The notes below the pieces were generated by a model. That model was not told the origin of the DNA. It searched no databases and saw nothing but the letters and a program-made list of their open reading frames with translations. This document shows positions 9,494 to 20,060 of a stretch of 64,000 nt of DNA, piece after piece. The position numbers and the translations under genes were made by a program. The DNA comes from Agapetus fuscipes (taxonomy: Eukaryota; Arthropoda; Insecta; Trichoptera; Glossosomatidae), in the NCBI GenBank assembly GCA_951799405.1, contig OX637344.1, forward strand, positions 8,680,001-8,744,000. Direction: 5' to 3'. Positions within the stretch are counted from its first letter, which is position 1. Each line of letters starts with the position of its first letter.

Positions 9494-9702
9494 AATAAAG
9501 ATTAAATTAAGATCATTGTCTCAGAGATTACGTTTGATGTAGTCCAGAAGCGTTATTCTGGTGGATTCCTTACATTTTGGATATCAATACTAGTCAGTTA
9601 TTGCAAGCGCTTGCGAAAGAACTTCATAGATAAAAAATCACAGTACACCTTATTTTTGGACAGGAATCGATATCTCGTCACTTTAAGGTCATAAGGAATA
9701 AA
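9494..9702 (+). promoter_or_regulatory. Candidate polyadenylation signals of the K2P gene
   Basis: AATAAA occurs at 9494-9499, only 10 bp after the stop codon, and again at 9697-9702. The second would give a more ordinary 3' UTR of about 230 nt. Which is used cannot be told from sequence. Confidence 0.45.
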
Positions 9703-9969
9703 ACAGAATAGCGCTTCAGGGGTTTCACTATTAACTATGTAACTTTATAATGAAAGTAATAAGAATCGTGAAGGTTTTTTTCTGTTAAAATTCACATTAG
9801 CTTACTTTGAAATAATACACCCTTGTGTTACAAACTGGCTAAGCTTAGTATAAAGTATACTAAGTGTACAAAAACTCATTTCTTTTTCAGTGTCAAGTTA
9901 CGTGAGGTTAATTGGAAACACGCCGGCTTCACTATGTATTTTTTAACTAAAACGTAAGTTAATTAAGAT
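9703..9969. other. Sequence downstream of K2P, nothing recognised
   Basis: AT-rich sequence after the second polyadenylation signal. No ORF or repeat family identified. Confidence 0.4.
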
Positions 9970-10268
9970 AAACAGTTTTTTGTTTTCGATTACGTGAGTA
10001 TATTTTTATAAACCACAACCGGTTTCGCAAACATCCGTTCGCATCATCAGGTGGATAAATTAATACTAAATGGTGTAGAAACGGAATCAATCTTAGAGGG
10101 TGTCATTGTATGAGGGAGGGAGGGGGGGGGGGGGGGGGGGTGCAGGATGGCCATGTGGCTTGTGTCATCTGGATCGTTTAGCTTCCTTGGGAATATGGTC
10201 AACAGGGGGGATGGACCGGTTGTGGTTTATAAAAATATACTCACGTAATCGAAAACAAAAAACTGTTT
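9970..10268. repeat. HHR-2: perfect 54-bp inverted pair with hammerhead-like motif and poly-G
   Basis: The arms at 9970-10023 and 10215-10268 are exact inverted repeats of 54 bp. On the minus strand, 10050-10021 reads CTGATGA, one extra T, a 6-bp stem (GCGAAC/GTTTGC, one G-U pair) with loop GGAT, then GAAACC. The GGTTGTGG that follows lets CCAC just 5' of CTGATGA pair with GTGG just 3' of the predicted cut, a stem I. ACCGGT is self-complementary, as in dimer-type hammerheads with tiny stem III. Between the arms are GGGAGGGA and 19 consecutive G (10122-10140). Confidence 0.6.
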
Positions 10269-10929
10269 TTCTTTTTTCATTAATGATGAACGATTACAAA
10301 GTTAATGCCTCTACAATCAATAAAATAATTAAGATAAGTTTAAATCTGTAGAGAATATTTTTGTTGTTCTTATTATCTACCTACGTAAAAAAAATAATGC
10401 AAGCAAATTTTCGAAATGCTTTTAATTTCTTTTTTTTCTACTTTAATTACAAATCGAGTAAGACGAACAAGATACAATATTTATGTTTTTATATATTTTT
10501 TGAGATACATAAATAAAGGGAACAAATAATTAATTTATTAATAAATAAATTTTCAATCAGTTTTCATTTAGATTTTTAGTAAAAATTCAGTATGTAATAT
10601 TTTCTTTGACAATATGAACATTCCAGTATTGTTGCAGGAATCTATTGAAAATATTTCAGTATTCACAAAATGTTATTGTTGTTGATCACTGTGTCCCCTA
10701 CGCCAGGTAGGTTAGCATAAAATATATCCTAAATTTAAAAAATATAAATCTCTAGTCATAAATTATTTTATTTTATCTTTGTTATATAGGTAAGTATACT
10801 AAAAATTGCATTGTAAAATAAAATTAAAATATTACAATAAAATATTGTAATTACCTTTTATCCTTATTTTTTTACACTTGAGTTTTCAATATTTTCAAAG
10901 TTGCAGTTTATAAGTTTGAAAATATTACT
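10269..10929. other. AT-rich stretch, nothing recognised
   Basis: Long A/T runs with no gene, TIR or known repeat visible. Confidence 0.45.
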
Positions 10930-11090
10930 AAAAAAATAGGAAGACTGCAATATTGAGATGGTTGGACAACATTAAAGAAATTGAAAAGCAGGAATATCTG
11001 AACATAGGCGGATAGAAAGATATGAAGAATATTGGAAGAAGTCTACGTACAGAAGTGGACTGAGTAGGATTGAAAAAGAATGAGAAGATG
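10930..11090 (+). mobile_element. RTE-like LINE tail, degenerate
   Basis: LRWLDNIKEIEKQEYLN and, in a shifted frame, EEVYVQKWTE match the RWLDDIK and EEACVQEWTEKG parts of the 4880-5365 copy. Confidence 0.6.
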
Positions 11091-11207
11091 TGTGAGTATT
11101 TAAAAAATAAAAATTAACAGCCTCACCCATTTTCACCCAAATTTCAATAATATACAAATTATTAAATCAGTTTTACAGTTTTGTTTTTCACAAAATGAAA
11201 GTTCATT

Positions 11208-11476
11208 TGAGTCGTATAGCTGCAAACGCCGTCATCTACAAAATTTATGATTTTGGAGATAATGATTGAATTTGATTCTGCGTAGTGTAACAAATCATTT
11301 GCTGTGTGCGATATAATGTAAACCTCACTTAGTCCTTCGTAATTTTAATTGAAAAAGTATGATTTCGGGCAAACGCCGTCATCTCCAACTGGTGTTGTCG
11401 TTTTACAAGTTTACAAGTTTATTTTTCTCAAAATCATCGCGTAAGGAGTTGACGGCGTTTGCATTTATACGACTCA
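11208..11476. mobile_element. MITE-like element with 27-bp terminal inverted repeats
   Basis: Left TGAGTCGTATAG...GCCGTCA (11208-11234) and right TGACGGCG...CGACTCA (11450-11476) are inverted copies. A third internal copy of GCAAACGCCGTCATCT is at 11372. The length of about 270 bp and lack of ORF fit a non-autonomous DNA element. Confidence 0.55.
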
Positions 11477-11607
11477 TTTAGTACAATACTTAATTGTTAA
11501 TTAATAAAATAATAAATTTCATCAATAGTATCACGGATTTAACTCATTTTGATAACTATTTATATGAAACATGTTTTCATTTTAGGAGGTTTTTTTTTTT
11601 GTTTCTT

Positions 11608-11678
11608 TAGTTTCTAGGCGCATCTAGACGCAATCTTATTTTAGTTTCTAGATTGCGTCTAGATGCGCCTAGAAACTA
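11608..11678. repeat. Perfect 29-bp inverted repeat (hairpin)
   Basis: The arms 11608-11636 (starting TAGTTTCTAGGCGC) and 11650-11678 (ending GCGCCTAGAAACTA) are exactly complementary with a 13-nt spacer. A T run precedes it. Confidence 0.85.
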
Positions 11679-11724
11679 GACTTTATTTTCTAGACGCATT
11701 TTTTTTCTTGACGCTGACGCAGCA

Positions 11725-11920
11725 TGCTGTAAAGCTTGGTTCACTTTGCCAATGTCACCTGTTTTTCAGGGAAAGGCAAGGTTCATGTGAGGTTTGGTTT
11801 ATTTTGAAAGTACACACGCGGCATGTGCAAACGCGACCTTACAGGTGTCTGTTTGTGGGCGGACATTAAATATTATAAAATTTATCATTAATTGACAATA
11901 CATCTTTGCGATTTAGATTA
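11725..11920 (+). repeat. R263 element, partial copy
   Basis: GGTTCACTTTGCCAATGTCA, CAGGGAAAGGC, GTTCATGTGAGGTTTGG, the CGGCATGTG block and a final ATCTTTGCGATTTAGATT appear in R263 order. The 5' end is missing. Confidence 0.65.
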
Positions 11921-12202
11921 AAAATTGATATAATGAAACACCTTCAGGAGGAATGACATACAGAAGTCGATTTTTATATGTTTGAAATAAATTTATTGAA
12001 ACAGCCTGACATTAATTTTCTAATAATGATTTGATTAATTAAAAATTGTAAAATAATACACCTAGTTATTTAGGAATCAATTGAAGTCTCTGATGAGAGT
12101 ATTGAGTTGAACAATTATGATATCAAACGGAGTACCTGAATCCCTCGTGAAAGGCAATCATTTCCATACTAACAATGTTAATTTGTAAATCAATTCCCTA
12201 CC

Positions 12203-12368
12203 TGTAACCCGAGTACAAAACTGGGCGTAAACTCACTTCAATTGCGTGTACCAAAAAAAGGTATAAAAAATAAATCACTCTCACGGAGTGCTGTCGTGTA
12301 TTCCATGCATTTTCGATTCACGCGATCGAGGTGAGATTAACGCAACGTTTTATACTCGGCGTGTACTG
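12203..12368. mobile_element. Fold-back MITE, family F
   Basis: A hairpin-like element of about 165 bp: ACCCGAGTACAAAACTGGGCG at the left and GCAACGTTTTATACTCGG at the right are inverted, as are the next 30-40 bp inward. The centre carries an ATCACTCTC/GTGCTGTCG motif, inverted relative to the copy at 33465. Confidence 0.6.
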
Positions 12369-12685
12369 GATTGATTTCAATACTTATCAAATACACCTCG
12401 ATGAATGGGAGAGGAACTAATCGATGCCATAAATCCGGGGAGCGCTTTACAAGAAAATTCCCAAATTAACTGACAAATGTATTCAATGGCACCTACACCA
12501 ATTTGCTTTGAGTGGAGCACCGAAAGCGGTATTCAAATTGCGATTTGCATCAGCGCCGTAAATCCCAAATATTTATTTGCAGGCCTAGCTAATTGAAAAG
12601 AGAGCTTTTGAAATGAGCATTTATTTCATTTATATGCTGGAAACATGTATGTTATGAGAAATAATATTACTACGATGATTTATTT
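12369..12685. other. Nothing recognised
   Basis: No gene or repeat family seen in this stretch. Confidence 0.35.
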
Positions 12686-12687
12686 GG

Positions 12688-12958
12688 TGAGCGCTGTTTG
12701 TGTGTGATTTACACCTCAAGAGCCCTCAGCGAGCTTGATGTCGCTATAGAAAGCGACAATTCTCAAGCAAGTACCAGTTGCTGCTAGTCTGGATGTACAT
12801 ATGTTGACTGGTCTGTGGGGAAGGCATAAGAAGTTTGTAACCCAGAGATGAGCATATTTGAAAAAATGAACGATGTATTTTTGTGCTCCGCTAGGATTTG
12901 AACTCATGACCTTCCATTTACCGAGTCGGAAGCGCTAACCACTATACTACGCCCATAA
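12688..12958 (-). mobile_element. SINE-B, near full-length
   Basis: The tRNA-like head is at the right end on the minus strand: GTAGTATAGTGGTTAGCGC (A-box-like), then GAGTTCAAATCCTAGCGGAG (B-box-like). The body ends in a GCGCTCACCAAATAAATCA-like segment. It shares order and sequence with copies at 25758, 35195 and 51812. Confidence 0.75.
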
Positions 12959-13039
12959 TTTTTAATCTCAGATGCAAAAATATATATTATTTTATTTAAG
13001 AATCATATTGAAAGCCTACCCATAAACAGACAGTGTAAT

Positions 13040-13130
13040 TTCGCGGCTAAATAAATGCTGAATGCTTACTCTCAAAATTGCCGCCTTTCCCTGCAACAGG
13101 GGTGACTTGGCAAAGTGAATCATGTGTTTT
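13040..13130 (-). repeat. R263 fragment
   Basis: GCCGCCTTTCCCTGCAACAG, GGGTGACTTGGCAAAGTGAA and flanks match the middle of R263 on the minus strand. Confidence 0.5.
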
Positions 13131-13204
13131 TGGAAAATTCTTGTAATAAAAAAAAAGGCTACCTTTTGGATTAGGCAATCAAGCTGCACACATAGCATTA
13201 TATC

Positions 13205-13505
13205 TTACCGCGGTGTCCCTCAGAGGTCGCATGTGTATGAAAATATTTATTTTTACAGGTAAGAGAGTGGACTTTACGCCAACTACTTTGATTAAAATGT
13301 TGATATTCTTAGCTCTCGACCGAGAAGGTTCTCAATTATTCTGAAGGTTAAATAAACCTATCAGGTATTTTTACTTTGAGGTTAATAAAAACCCTGAAAC
13401 AGGAAATACATACTTTCTGACTCTTTTCGTGGAAAGCAAATGAACCCTTCCCTTTTGGCATGGTACGCAAGCATTAATCCAACTGAGCTATGGACGGGAC
13501 CATGG
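13205..13505 (-). mobile_element. SINE-A, old diverged copy
   Basis: GGTCGCATGTG, TTATTTTTACAGGTAAGAG, TTACGCCAACTACTT and a tRNA-like end (AGCATTAATCCAACTGAGCTATGG) are in SINE-A order with many substitutions. Confidence 0.6.
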
Positions 13506-13724
13506 AAAATACGAAAATTGCGTGGTATTCTGTCTTTTTGGTTATTAATTAAAACTGAAAGCTTTTCTTTATGATTTAATAAATAAAGTATACATCTACA
13601 TTTATAAAGTGAGTTTCATTTTCTCACCTCAACCTCATAATTCAGAGTACACCTTAAATAAAAACTAATGCCGAATTCGATGAAAATTCTTTACATCAAA
13701 TTTGCATATTGTAGGGGCACTATA

Positions 13725-13905
13725 CCTACTGGAGTATAAAATATTGCGTAAACTCTTCTCAATCACGTGACTAGAAAAATGCAAGAAAATCACAACTGCA
13801 CTCCCAGAGAGTGATTAAATTTTCATACATTTTCTTTTTATACATAATACGATGTAAGAGAGTTGTCTTATACGCCATTTCTTATACTCATAGCGAATAC
13901 TAATT
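13725..13905. mobile_element. Fold-back MITE, family F
   Basis: GGAGTATAAAATATTGCGTAAA at the left and a degraded CGCCATTTCTTATACTC at the right flank the central CACTCCCAGAGAGTGATT motif of the family. Confidence 0.5.
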
Positions 13906-14275
13906 TAAAACTTTCCTTGTTTCGGCCTAATATCACCTACAGCTTGGTTCTTTCACTAAAAACACTGCGGCTTCGCTAGCAGAGGCTCTTTGTAGGGAAA
14001 TTTTGCTTAGTTGGCAGTCGAGGCATTTTTAAAGCAAACTTGGAGAGTTCTCTGAAGTTTTTTTCATCAGATAATATGCTCTGAAGAGCTTCACTAAGTG
14101 ATTATCATGCACCACCCCTATGCATACGAGCAACCACTTGGCAAGTTCACTTACAGGCTGTATTCACTTAGTTATATCCGCACTTTACTCTGTGTTTTGG
14201 GTGGAGAAAAAATATAGAAATAGCCCGCGATCTCCACAGGACAGTTGACATTTAGAATATCGGTGATGAAGGAAT

Positions 14276-14540
14276 TTCTTGACTTATAGGTTTTTATGCG
14301 GCTGACCACCCATAATATAAAAAATTGGTTCACGTTGCCAATTTCACCCCTGTTTCAGGGAAGGACGGCAAGAGTTGCAAGGCTTATGTTCATTTGAGAT
14401 TGGGTTTTTATATTGCAGGTCCACATGCGGCATGTGTTAGCGCGAAATTATACATATCTGCTTGTGGGAATGCATTTAATTTAAATCTTAAATGATATAT
14501 ATCTTTGCAGCTTAGATTAGATTAGATTAGATTAGATAAT
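14276..14540 (+). repeat. R263 element, full-length
   Basis: It runs from CTTGACTTATAGG through GACCACCCATAATAT, GTTCACGTTGCCAATTTCAC, CAGGGAAGGACGGCAAGAG and CACATGCGGCATGTG to ATCTTTGCAGCTTAGATTAG, then four TTAGA tail units. Confidence 0.8.
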
Positions 14541-14644
14541 CTAAACATTGTCAAATTTCTCATTTTTAGTGTCTTCCCTTGATTGAAAAATTCATATGCC
14601 TTACAAAAGATATATTCAGCAAATAGCAACGGCGTCTTGCTTGT

Positions 14645-14745
14645 ATGATTGGCTCTTTTTATAGCGATGGCCAGGCGGGCACTTGGCTCTTGAGGTGTGT
14701 TTCATGCAAAAACAGCACCCACGAAATAAATCATCCTAATAATTA
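14645..14745 (+). mobile_element. SINE-B 3' part
   Basis: A GGCTCTTGAGGTGTGTTTCA-like block and an ACAGCACCCACGAAATAAATCATC terminus match the distal half of SINE-B. Confidence 0.5.
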
Positions 14746-14824
14746 TTTATTGGTATTACTCAGACGAGCTTACTCGTAGTTAGCGTATCATAGCTGAGTT
14801 TAACACATCCGTGTACAGTCAGTA

Positions 14825-15000
14825 GTTCAGTACCCCGAGTATACAACATTCCGTAAACTCCCCTCGATTGCGTTCATGGAAAATGTATAAAATATACGAC
14901 GGCACTTCTAGTGAGCGATTTAACTTTCATTTATGTTTTAGATTTACGCAAACAGCAGGAGTTTACGTGATGTTTTATACTTGCAGTGCAGGTAGTACAT
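14825..15000. mobile_element. Fold-back MITE, family F
   Basis: Left end CAGTACCCCGAGTATACAAC and right end TTTACGTGATGTTTTATACTTG, with AAAATGTATAAAATATACGACGGCACTTC in the centre, match the family. Confidence 0.6.
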
Positions 15001-15299
15001 TTGCGGTAATGAGTGCCAGTGGTGAATGGACGTGAAACGTTGGTAGTGGCATAGAATATTATGAAGCATGTGCTTTCGGGTAAATTTCGACCAACGGAGG
15101 TGGAAAAATCATTTTTGTTTTTGGTAGTTTGCTAGCATGCGCGTACACTGTGTAGAGGCGAATAAATTACAGAATAAATGTTTCTTCCTTTGCCTTTTAA
15201 ATAAAACGTAAAGCAAATTAGTTAACGTACAAATCGATTCAAAATTTTCAATTTTAAATCTCTATCTTAATTTTAAATGCATGTTGTATTATATTAATT

Positions 15300-15405
15300 A
15301 TTTGGATGATTTATTTGGTGAGCGCTTTTTTCGAGAGCAATCACACTTCAAGAGCCCTCTGGAGTTTTTGGTCGTCGCTAAAAAAACGCCTGACTCGTCT
15401 TATAC
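15300..15405 (-). mobile_element. SINE-B 3' part
   Basis: TTATTTGGTGAGCGC and CACACTTCAAGAGCCCTCTGG match the 12688 copy in the same orientation; the tRNA-like head is missing. Confidence 0.55.
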
Positions 15406-16108
15406 CCTCGAGGTGATGTCACATGACGGCGCTGTATAAATTACCAAAAAATTAAAATGAAATTAAATTATAGTTGCTTCGTTGCTGGATTCAACCGGTC
15501 GGTTAACCAATACGGTCAGTTGGAATGCTTTGGTAACCGATCTTTGGTAAAAACAGATGATTGTTTTTAGCAAAGTTAAGAGAGTTTCGGGAAAAAAATG
15601 TTCTCCATTGGGAATCTCTTTTATTACCTTTCAATTATGAATCCGAAACGTTAACCACTAGCCCACAGACCAGTATTTCTTGGGCTATGTTTCCTACCCT
15701 AAATACAAAATATGCCTGTTTGGGATCCACCTTTGTTTGTTAGTAGGTTGTTAAATTAAATCTGAAATATTTATAAATAAGATTGTTATGAAAACTTTTA
15801 TCTACATAGATCTATAAATTGCGAAAGGAATTTCGCTTACCCCAGTATCAACTTAACACGATCAATGTCAGTGTTAAAGAGCGGAACCAAAACAAATCCT
15901 GTCTAAAGCATTGAGGATTTAATTTTTTAACTCTGCAAAATTGGATCGCCAATTCAGTCCATAACTTGGCACTAACTTAAAAAAAATATTTTTTTGTAGA
16001 ACAGCGTGCCGAGTTATCCCGAAGTTAAAATTTGAACCATTATTTCAGTCGGGCAACTGCGCTGCACCATTCCGCATCATATTTCATAGGAAGCACATAA
16101 GTATCAGA
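15406..16108. other. Nothing recognised
   Basis: No convincing ORF, repeat or RNA gene seen. Confidence 0.4.
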
Positions 16109-16110
16109 TA

Positions 16111-16692
16111 CAATGAAACCTCTTGTAACGAGTGCTTTCCAGAACGAGATATTAGCAAAGCAAGCAAAAACAGTTTTCGGGAAAAGCTTCGAGAGAAGCA
16201 TCGAAGCTGCTCATATAGTGCAATTTCTCCCCGTTTTGTTTCCAAAGGGGTCGGTCGATTCGATTTTCGGCTATATGCACTAGGAAGCTTTGTCCAATCT
16301 GAGCTAACAAAATAATGTCATCGGATAATGAAGTCCGAACGTGAATTGGCATAGAAAATATTTTGCCATCCCCCGGCCGGGGTCACTAAGGAAAAGGCAT
16401 ACAAATATTTTGTTACTGGATGCCTAGGACGGTAGTTCTATACAAGACTGATGTTTGCTCTCACCTCTGCATCGTGATATGTTTGCAGTTTTTTTTTTCC
16501 TAAATGCAGTACTTAGCGCTTTTTGCTGATGTTTTCAAACTACCTACATAATATTGTATGGAAGTTGTGACTTTCTGTCCTGCCTCTAGCTCGGCCGAGT
16601 GACATTAAATTTTAAATATACTTACTCCATTTGCTTTGCTCGCTATGCAAATAGCTCGTAGTGGGAAGCTCTCGTTACAAGAGGTTTATGTG
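16111..16692. mobile_element. pogo/mariner-like MITE with TA target site
   Basis: Left end CAATGAAACCTCTTGTAACGAG (16111) and right end inverted as CTCGTTACAAGAGGTTTATGTG (to 16692) form TIRs that extend about 55 bp with mismatches. Each end is flanked by TA (16109-16110 and 16693-16694). The AACCTCTT(A/G)TAACGAG end resembles pogo/Tigger-type termini. No transposase is encoded in the 582 bp. Confidence 0.65.
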
Positions 16693-16699
16693 TAACTCT

Positions 16700-17325
16700 T
16701 TTAGTGTTGTTTTCTATGCAATCTGCAGCGAGTGAGATTTTACGACGAATAAAATAATTGATGCGACGTACCGCGCTAGACTTAATTCGATTGCGTCACC
16801 GGTGATAAATGTCACCGGTGATTTTCGTTTTGCGAAAACCGTTTCATTTTCATTATGAATGTTTATATTTTATGTAATTGAGAATAAGTGCCCGGCATAT
16901 TAGTCGACATTTATTTTATGTTTCATACAGCAATATAAAAAGTTTGTTATATCCAAGAGTATTTTTTATTAAATTGGTTTTTAGTAGAAACTTCTAAACA
17001 AAAATCATTGCATAATTTTCTGAAACAAGGATGTTATTATTTACACTTTTGACTTTAAGACGAACCGTTGTGAGAGAATACCATTATTTGTGACGTTTTT
17101 CTTGCGTCATAGCCAAGGTATTCAGGTGGTTTACTTTCTGCACGACGATTAAGGATGAACTTTTAATAATACATCACACTTTCAAATAGCATTGTGTACC
17201 GTGAAGCACAGATTATTTTTATGTTAGGGACTACAAAAATTACAAACAAAATGACAAAAAAAAATCAACACAGGAAATCATATCGGAATCAAATTCAAGA
17301 CACTGTCCGTAGTACCAACCAGCCC
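16700..17325. other. Nothing recognised
   Basis: A short palindromic GGTGATAAATGTCACCGGTGA occurs near 16800; otherwise no gene or family seen. Confidence 0.35.
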
Positions 17326-17329
17326 CAGT

Positions 17330-17535
17330 AGTCTCGATATATGTATTTACCAATCGATCATATCGATAGATATCAAGCTATAAAGCATAGTCAAGAGTGA
17401 ACAGCTGATCAGACCGTCAAACGTTCTCCATACAAATTGCGTGGTGAATATTTAACAGCAAGATCAGCTGTTTACGCTCAGTCATGTTTTATCGGTTTCT
17501 ATCTACCTTCGTGTATGATTGGTAGATTTCCCAGT
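17330..17535. mobile_element. MITE-like element with ~75-bp degenerate inverted arms
   Basis: A left TTACCAATCGATCATA... arm ending GTGAACAGCTGATC and a right arm GATCAGCTGTTTACGCTCA...TGATTGGTAGATTT are inverted copies with substitutions around a centre of about 45 bp. Confidence 0.5.
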
Positions 17536-17934
17536 CTAACTATACATTGAAACTGTTTTCTGATGTGGGTCTGGAGAACCAGGAAAAGTCCATTAAGACT
17601 AATTGCTGGCTAGGTATTAAAATGCACCGCGCCCAAGTTACCGGCTACTACGCGACTCGCAAACACTAATACAGCTAACTTTCTGCATTGCCGGTAACAA
17701 GGCATAACCCAAAATACTTAGATTACATTTGTTGTACACTGTGACAGTAACTTTTTGACCATTCCACTAAAGGTGGCCCTTAGGGACCTTACCTCGGAGG
17801 GACCTGACATGGCACTGAAAGAAGCATGAGAAGTTGTAACGAAAAATGGGGTTAATAAAATTAATACATTTTTTTTTCTAAGGTTTGTGCATTATCGCAG
17901 TGAAAAATTATTTTTTAAATTAAGTAAAACTACA

Positions 17935-18128
17935 TTTTTTATACAACACAGCTTTATTTTCACACTTTGAGTTAAATTGCCTTAGCGCTATCGGACTTTA
18001 ACCGTCCATCTTGCTACATTTGTTAGTAACATTAGTGTATAGAGTTATCCTCTGAAAATAAAGTCCGATAGCGTTTGGGCAATTAACTTAAAATGTGAAA
18101 ATAAAACGGTGTTGTATGAAAAATATAT
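17935..18128. mobile_element. MITE-like fold-back with ~60-bp arms
   Basis: Left ATACAACACAGCTTTATTTTCACAC...CGCTATCGGACTTTA (about 17940-18000) is inverted as TAAAGTCCGATAGCG...GTGAAAATAAAACGGTGTTGTAT (about 18059-18117). T/A runs flank it. Confidence 0.65.
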
Positions 18129-18650
18129 TTAAAAAAAAAAAAAAGATTTTTTTTACGGGATTTCAGAAGTAATCTCCTTGTTTAACATACAAGGATAATT
18201 TACTCGGAAGGTAAACATAATTAAAGAGCGCCGTTTTTGTGTGTGTGACACCATCGGGGACATCTCAAATAACGTAATATAAAATTTATTAAAAAAAGTA
18301 GACAAAGAACATTCTTTGTAATTTTAGTTTTATCGTTCGCCGACCGGTCAAGATGAACTATGACCAATAAACCGGGTGTCGCCGCGGCCGTTACGCGTGG
18401 TTGACAAACGAGAATAGTTTTCCGGCGTGACGCTTTATGCCCCTGAGGAATGATCGCGGCTGCATGAGTGCATGTCCACCGCATTAATAAGCTGCAACTT
18501 AAAAATGGAGCTCATTGCCTATGCGCAGAGGGCTTATACTAATAGCACGTATGCTTTATTTCTAGAGAAAGATGTGAAAGAAATTTGTAATGAACCTAGA
18601 TAAGATTGTAATGTAAAAAAAAAACGCAATTCAGCTACACAATACATATA
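18129..18650. other. Nothing recognised
   Basis: The minus-strand open frame at 18221-18484 shows no family resemblance and is not called. Confidence 0.35.
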
Positions 18651-18654
18651 TATA

Positions 18655-18875
18655 CTTAGACTTCATAACACGTTGTCTTCGAAGAAGTTGCATAAGGCGT
18701 AGGGAACCTGTTTATTGTCACAGGTAATGGGGCCAGGCCTACGTCCACTTCTTTTTCAGCTCTTCAGGAGGCTGGTTCTCATTTCTTGGATGAGTGTCCG
18801 AGTGTAAACCTTACCGATGCTTTATTTTGGGTTTGAAGTATACACCGTAACAGAAAATTATTTCTGAACCATAAA
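18655..18875 (-). mobile_element. SINE-A, diverged partial copy
   Basis: GGGAACCTGTTTATTGTCACAGG, GGCTGGTTCTCATTTCTTGG and TAAACCTTACCG are collinear with SINE-A bodies; the tRNA-like head is lost. Confidence 0.55.
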
Positions 18876-19097
18876 ATACAAGCATTCTAATTGGTACTAC
18901 TACTAAGCTATCGACTGGACTTTTAATTTAACATAATTGATTGAACAACCCTCGAAAGAATTTTGAGAGAAGTAACGTAAAAAAAGCTTCGTAAAAATTA
19001 ACTCAGAAACTCCTTAAAAAGGAATAAGGTCTGCTAGAGCACCTATTCAGTTTCTTAATTTACTTAAAACTTAAAAAATGCTATAAAATATAGTACA

Positions 19098-19412
19098 TAG
19101 GTCGATATCGCAGTTGGTAGAGTGCTTGCATTCGAAGGCGAGAGCTCGGAATCAAATCCCATCAAGGGTGTCAGAAATGATTTCCCGTTCGGATTTCAAA
19201 CCCAAAATGAAAAACCAGCAAGGTTTACTGAGTCTTCATAATAAATGAGTACCAACACCCTCGGGAGCTAGGAAACCCACACTTCAAATTAAGTGATTGG
19301 CGTAAGGCCGGCCCCCTTACCTGTAAAAATAGTTGGCCATGCAACCTCTTCGGGGAGAACGCGGTATGGAGTTCACTATCTATATGTATGTGTAGCTTAG
19401 TTGCGTTTTTGC
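19098..19412 (+). mobile_element. SINE-A, full-length
   Basis: The tRNA-like head GGTCGATATCGCAGTTGGTAGAG (A box) is followed by GGAATCAAATCCC (B box), then GGGTGTCAGAAATGATTTCC. The 3' end is TGTGTAGCTTAGTTGCG. A box, B box and absence of a mature tRNA fold mark it as a tRNA-derived SINE, not a tRNA gene. Confidence 0.8.
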
Positions 19413-19845
19413 GTTTGAGACATCCATTCATTACAAATTTTAGTCAAATGAATACTTGTTTAATAATTTTCGTACTTAGTACGCTGCAGGAAGGAAATAT
19501 TGTAAAGTCTAGCTTACAAGACAAATCGCTTTATTTCCTTTTATGTCGCATTTGATCCCTACAAAGTGAAACGAAAACTCAATAAATGAAAACCTTATTG
19601 GTTTCACCCTTTGATGTTGGCCTCAAAAAAGCGAAGTCACTTTTGTGAAGGCATTTTAAATATAATATCACCCACATAACTATAAAACACAATGTAATAA
19701 AGTTACATACTTTTATTTGACTTGGTTCAGAATCAAAGTTTTTTCGATCATTTTATGACTGACGATTTTTCTGATAAAAAACCAGAAATTAAAAAAAAAA
19801 TCTGTAGACTAATCGTGCTTTAGCCAAAAATTAATAGAAAATTAT
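19413..19845. other. Nothing recognised
   Basis: AT-rich; no gene or repeat family seen. Confidence 0.35.
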
Positions 19846-19849
19846 AGTA

Positions 19850-20060
19850 CAGACGATGATGTTTTGCCATGTTGTGATGTTTTTCATGTGCCGTTTATGG
19901 TGTGTTCTGTTTTAAGTAAGTATGTGTTGTTTTATCATATGATTTTTGCCTTGTGATGTTTTTTCATTGTGATGTACTTTTCTGTGATGTATTGTCATTG
20001 TGATGTTTGTTCATGTGATGTTCTGTCATGTGATGCTAAGTCATGTTGTTTTTCTATCAT
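19850..20060. repeat. Minisatellite, GTGATGT(N)TGTCAT-like units
   Basis: About ten to twelve imperfect units of roughly 15-18 bp built on TGTGATGTTTTTTCAT variants. Unit edges drift, so the array is old. Confidence 0.65.

Noticed and set aside
10100..10351. 83-codon frame containing a poly-Gly run
   Set aside because: The glycines come from the G homopolymer between inverted repeats; no protein resemblance.
14500..14540. Telomere-like repeats (arthropod TTAGG type)
   Set aside because: The unit is TTAGA and is always the 3' tail of R263, so it is an element tail, not telomeric sequence.
16370..16620. Possible further repeat family sharing GTGACGTCA/ACAAATATTTTGTTA motifs with 46540-46620 and 56460-56560
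   Set aside because: Only short shared words are visible by eye; boundaries and orientation could not be set.
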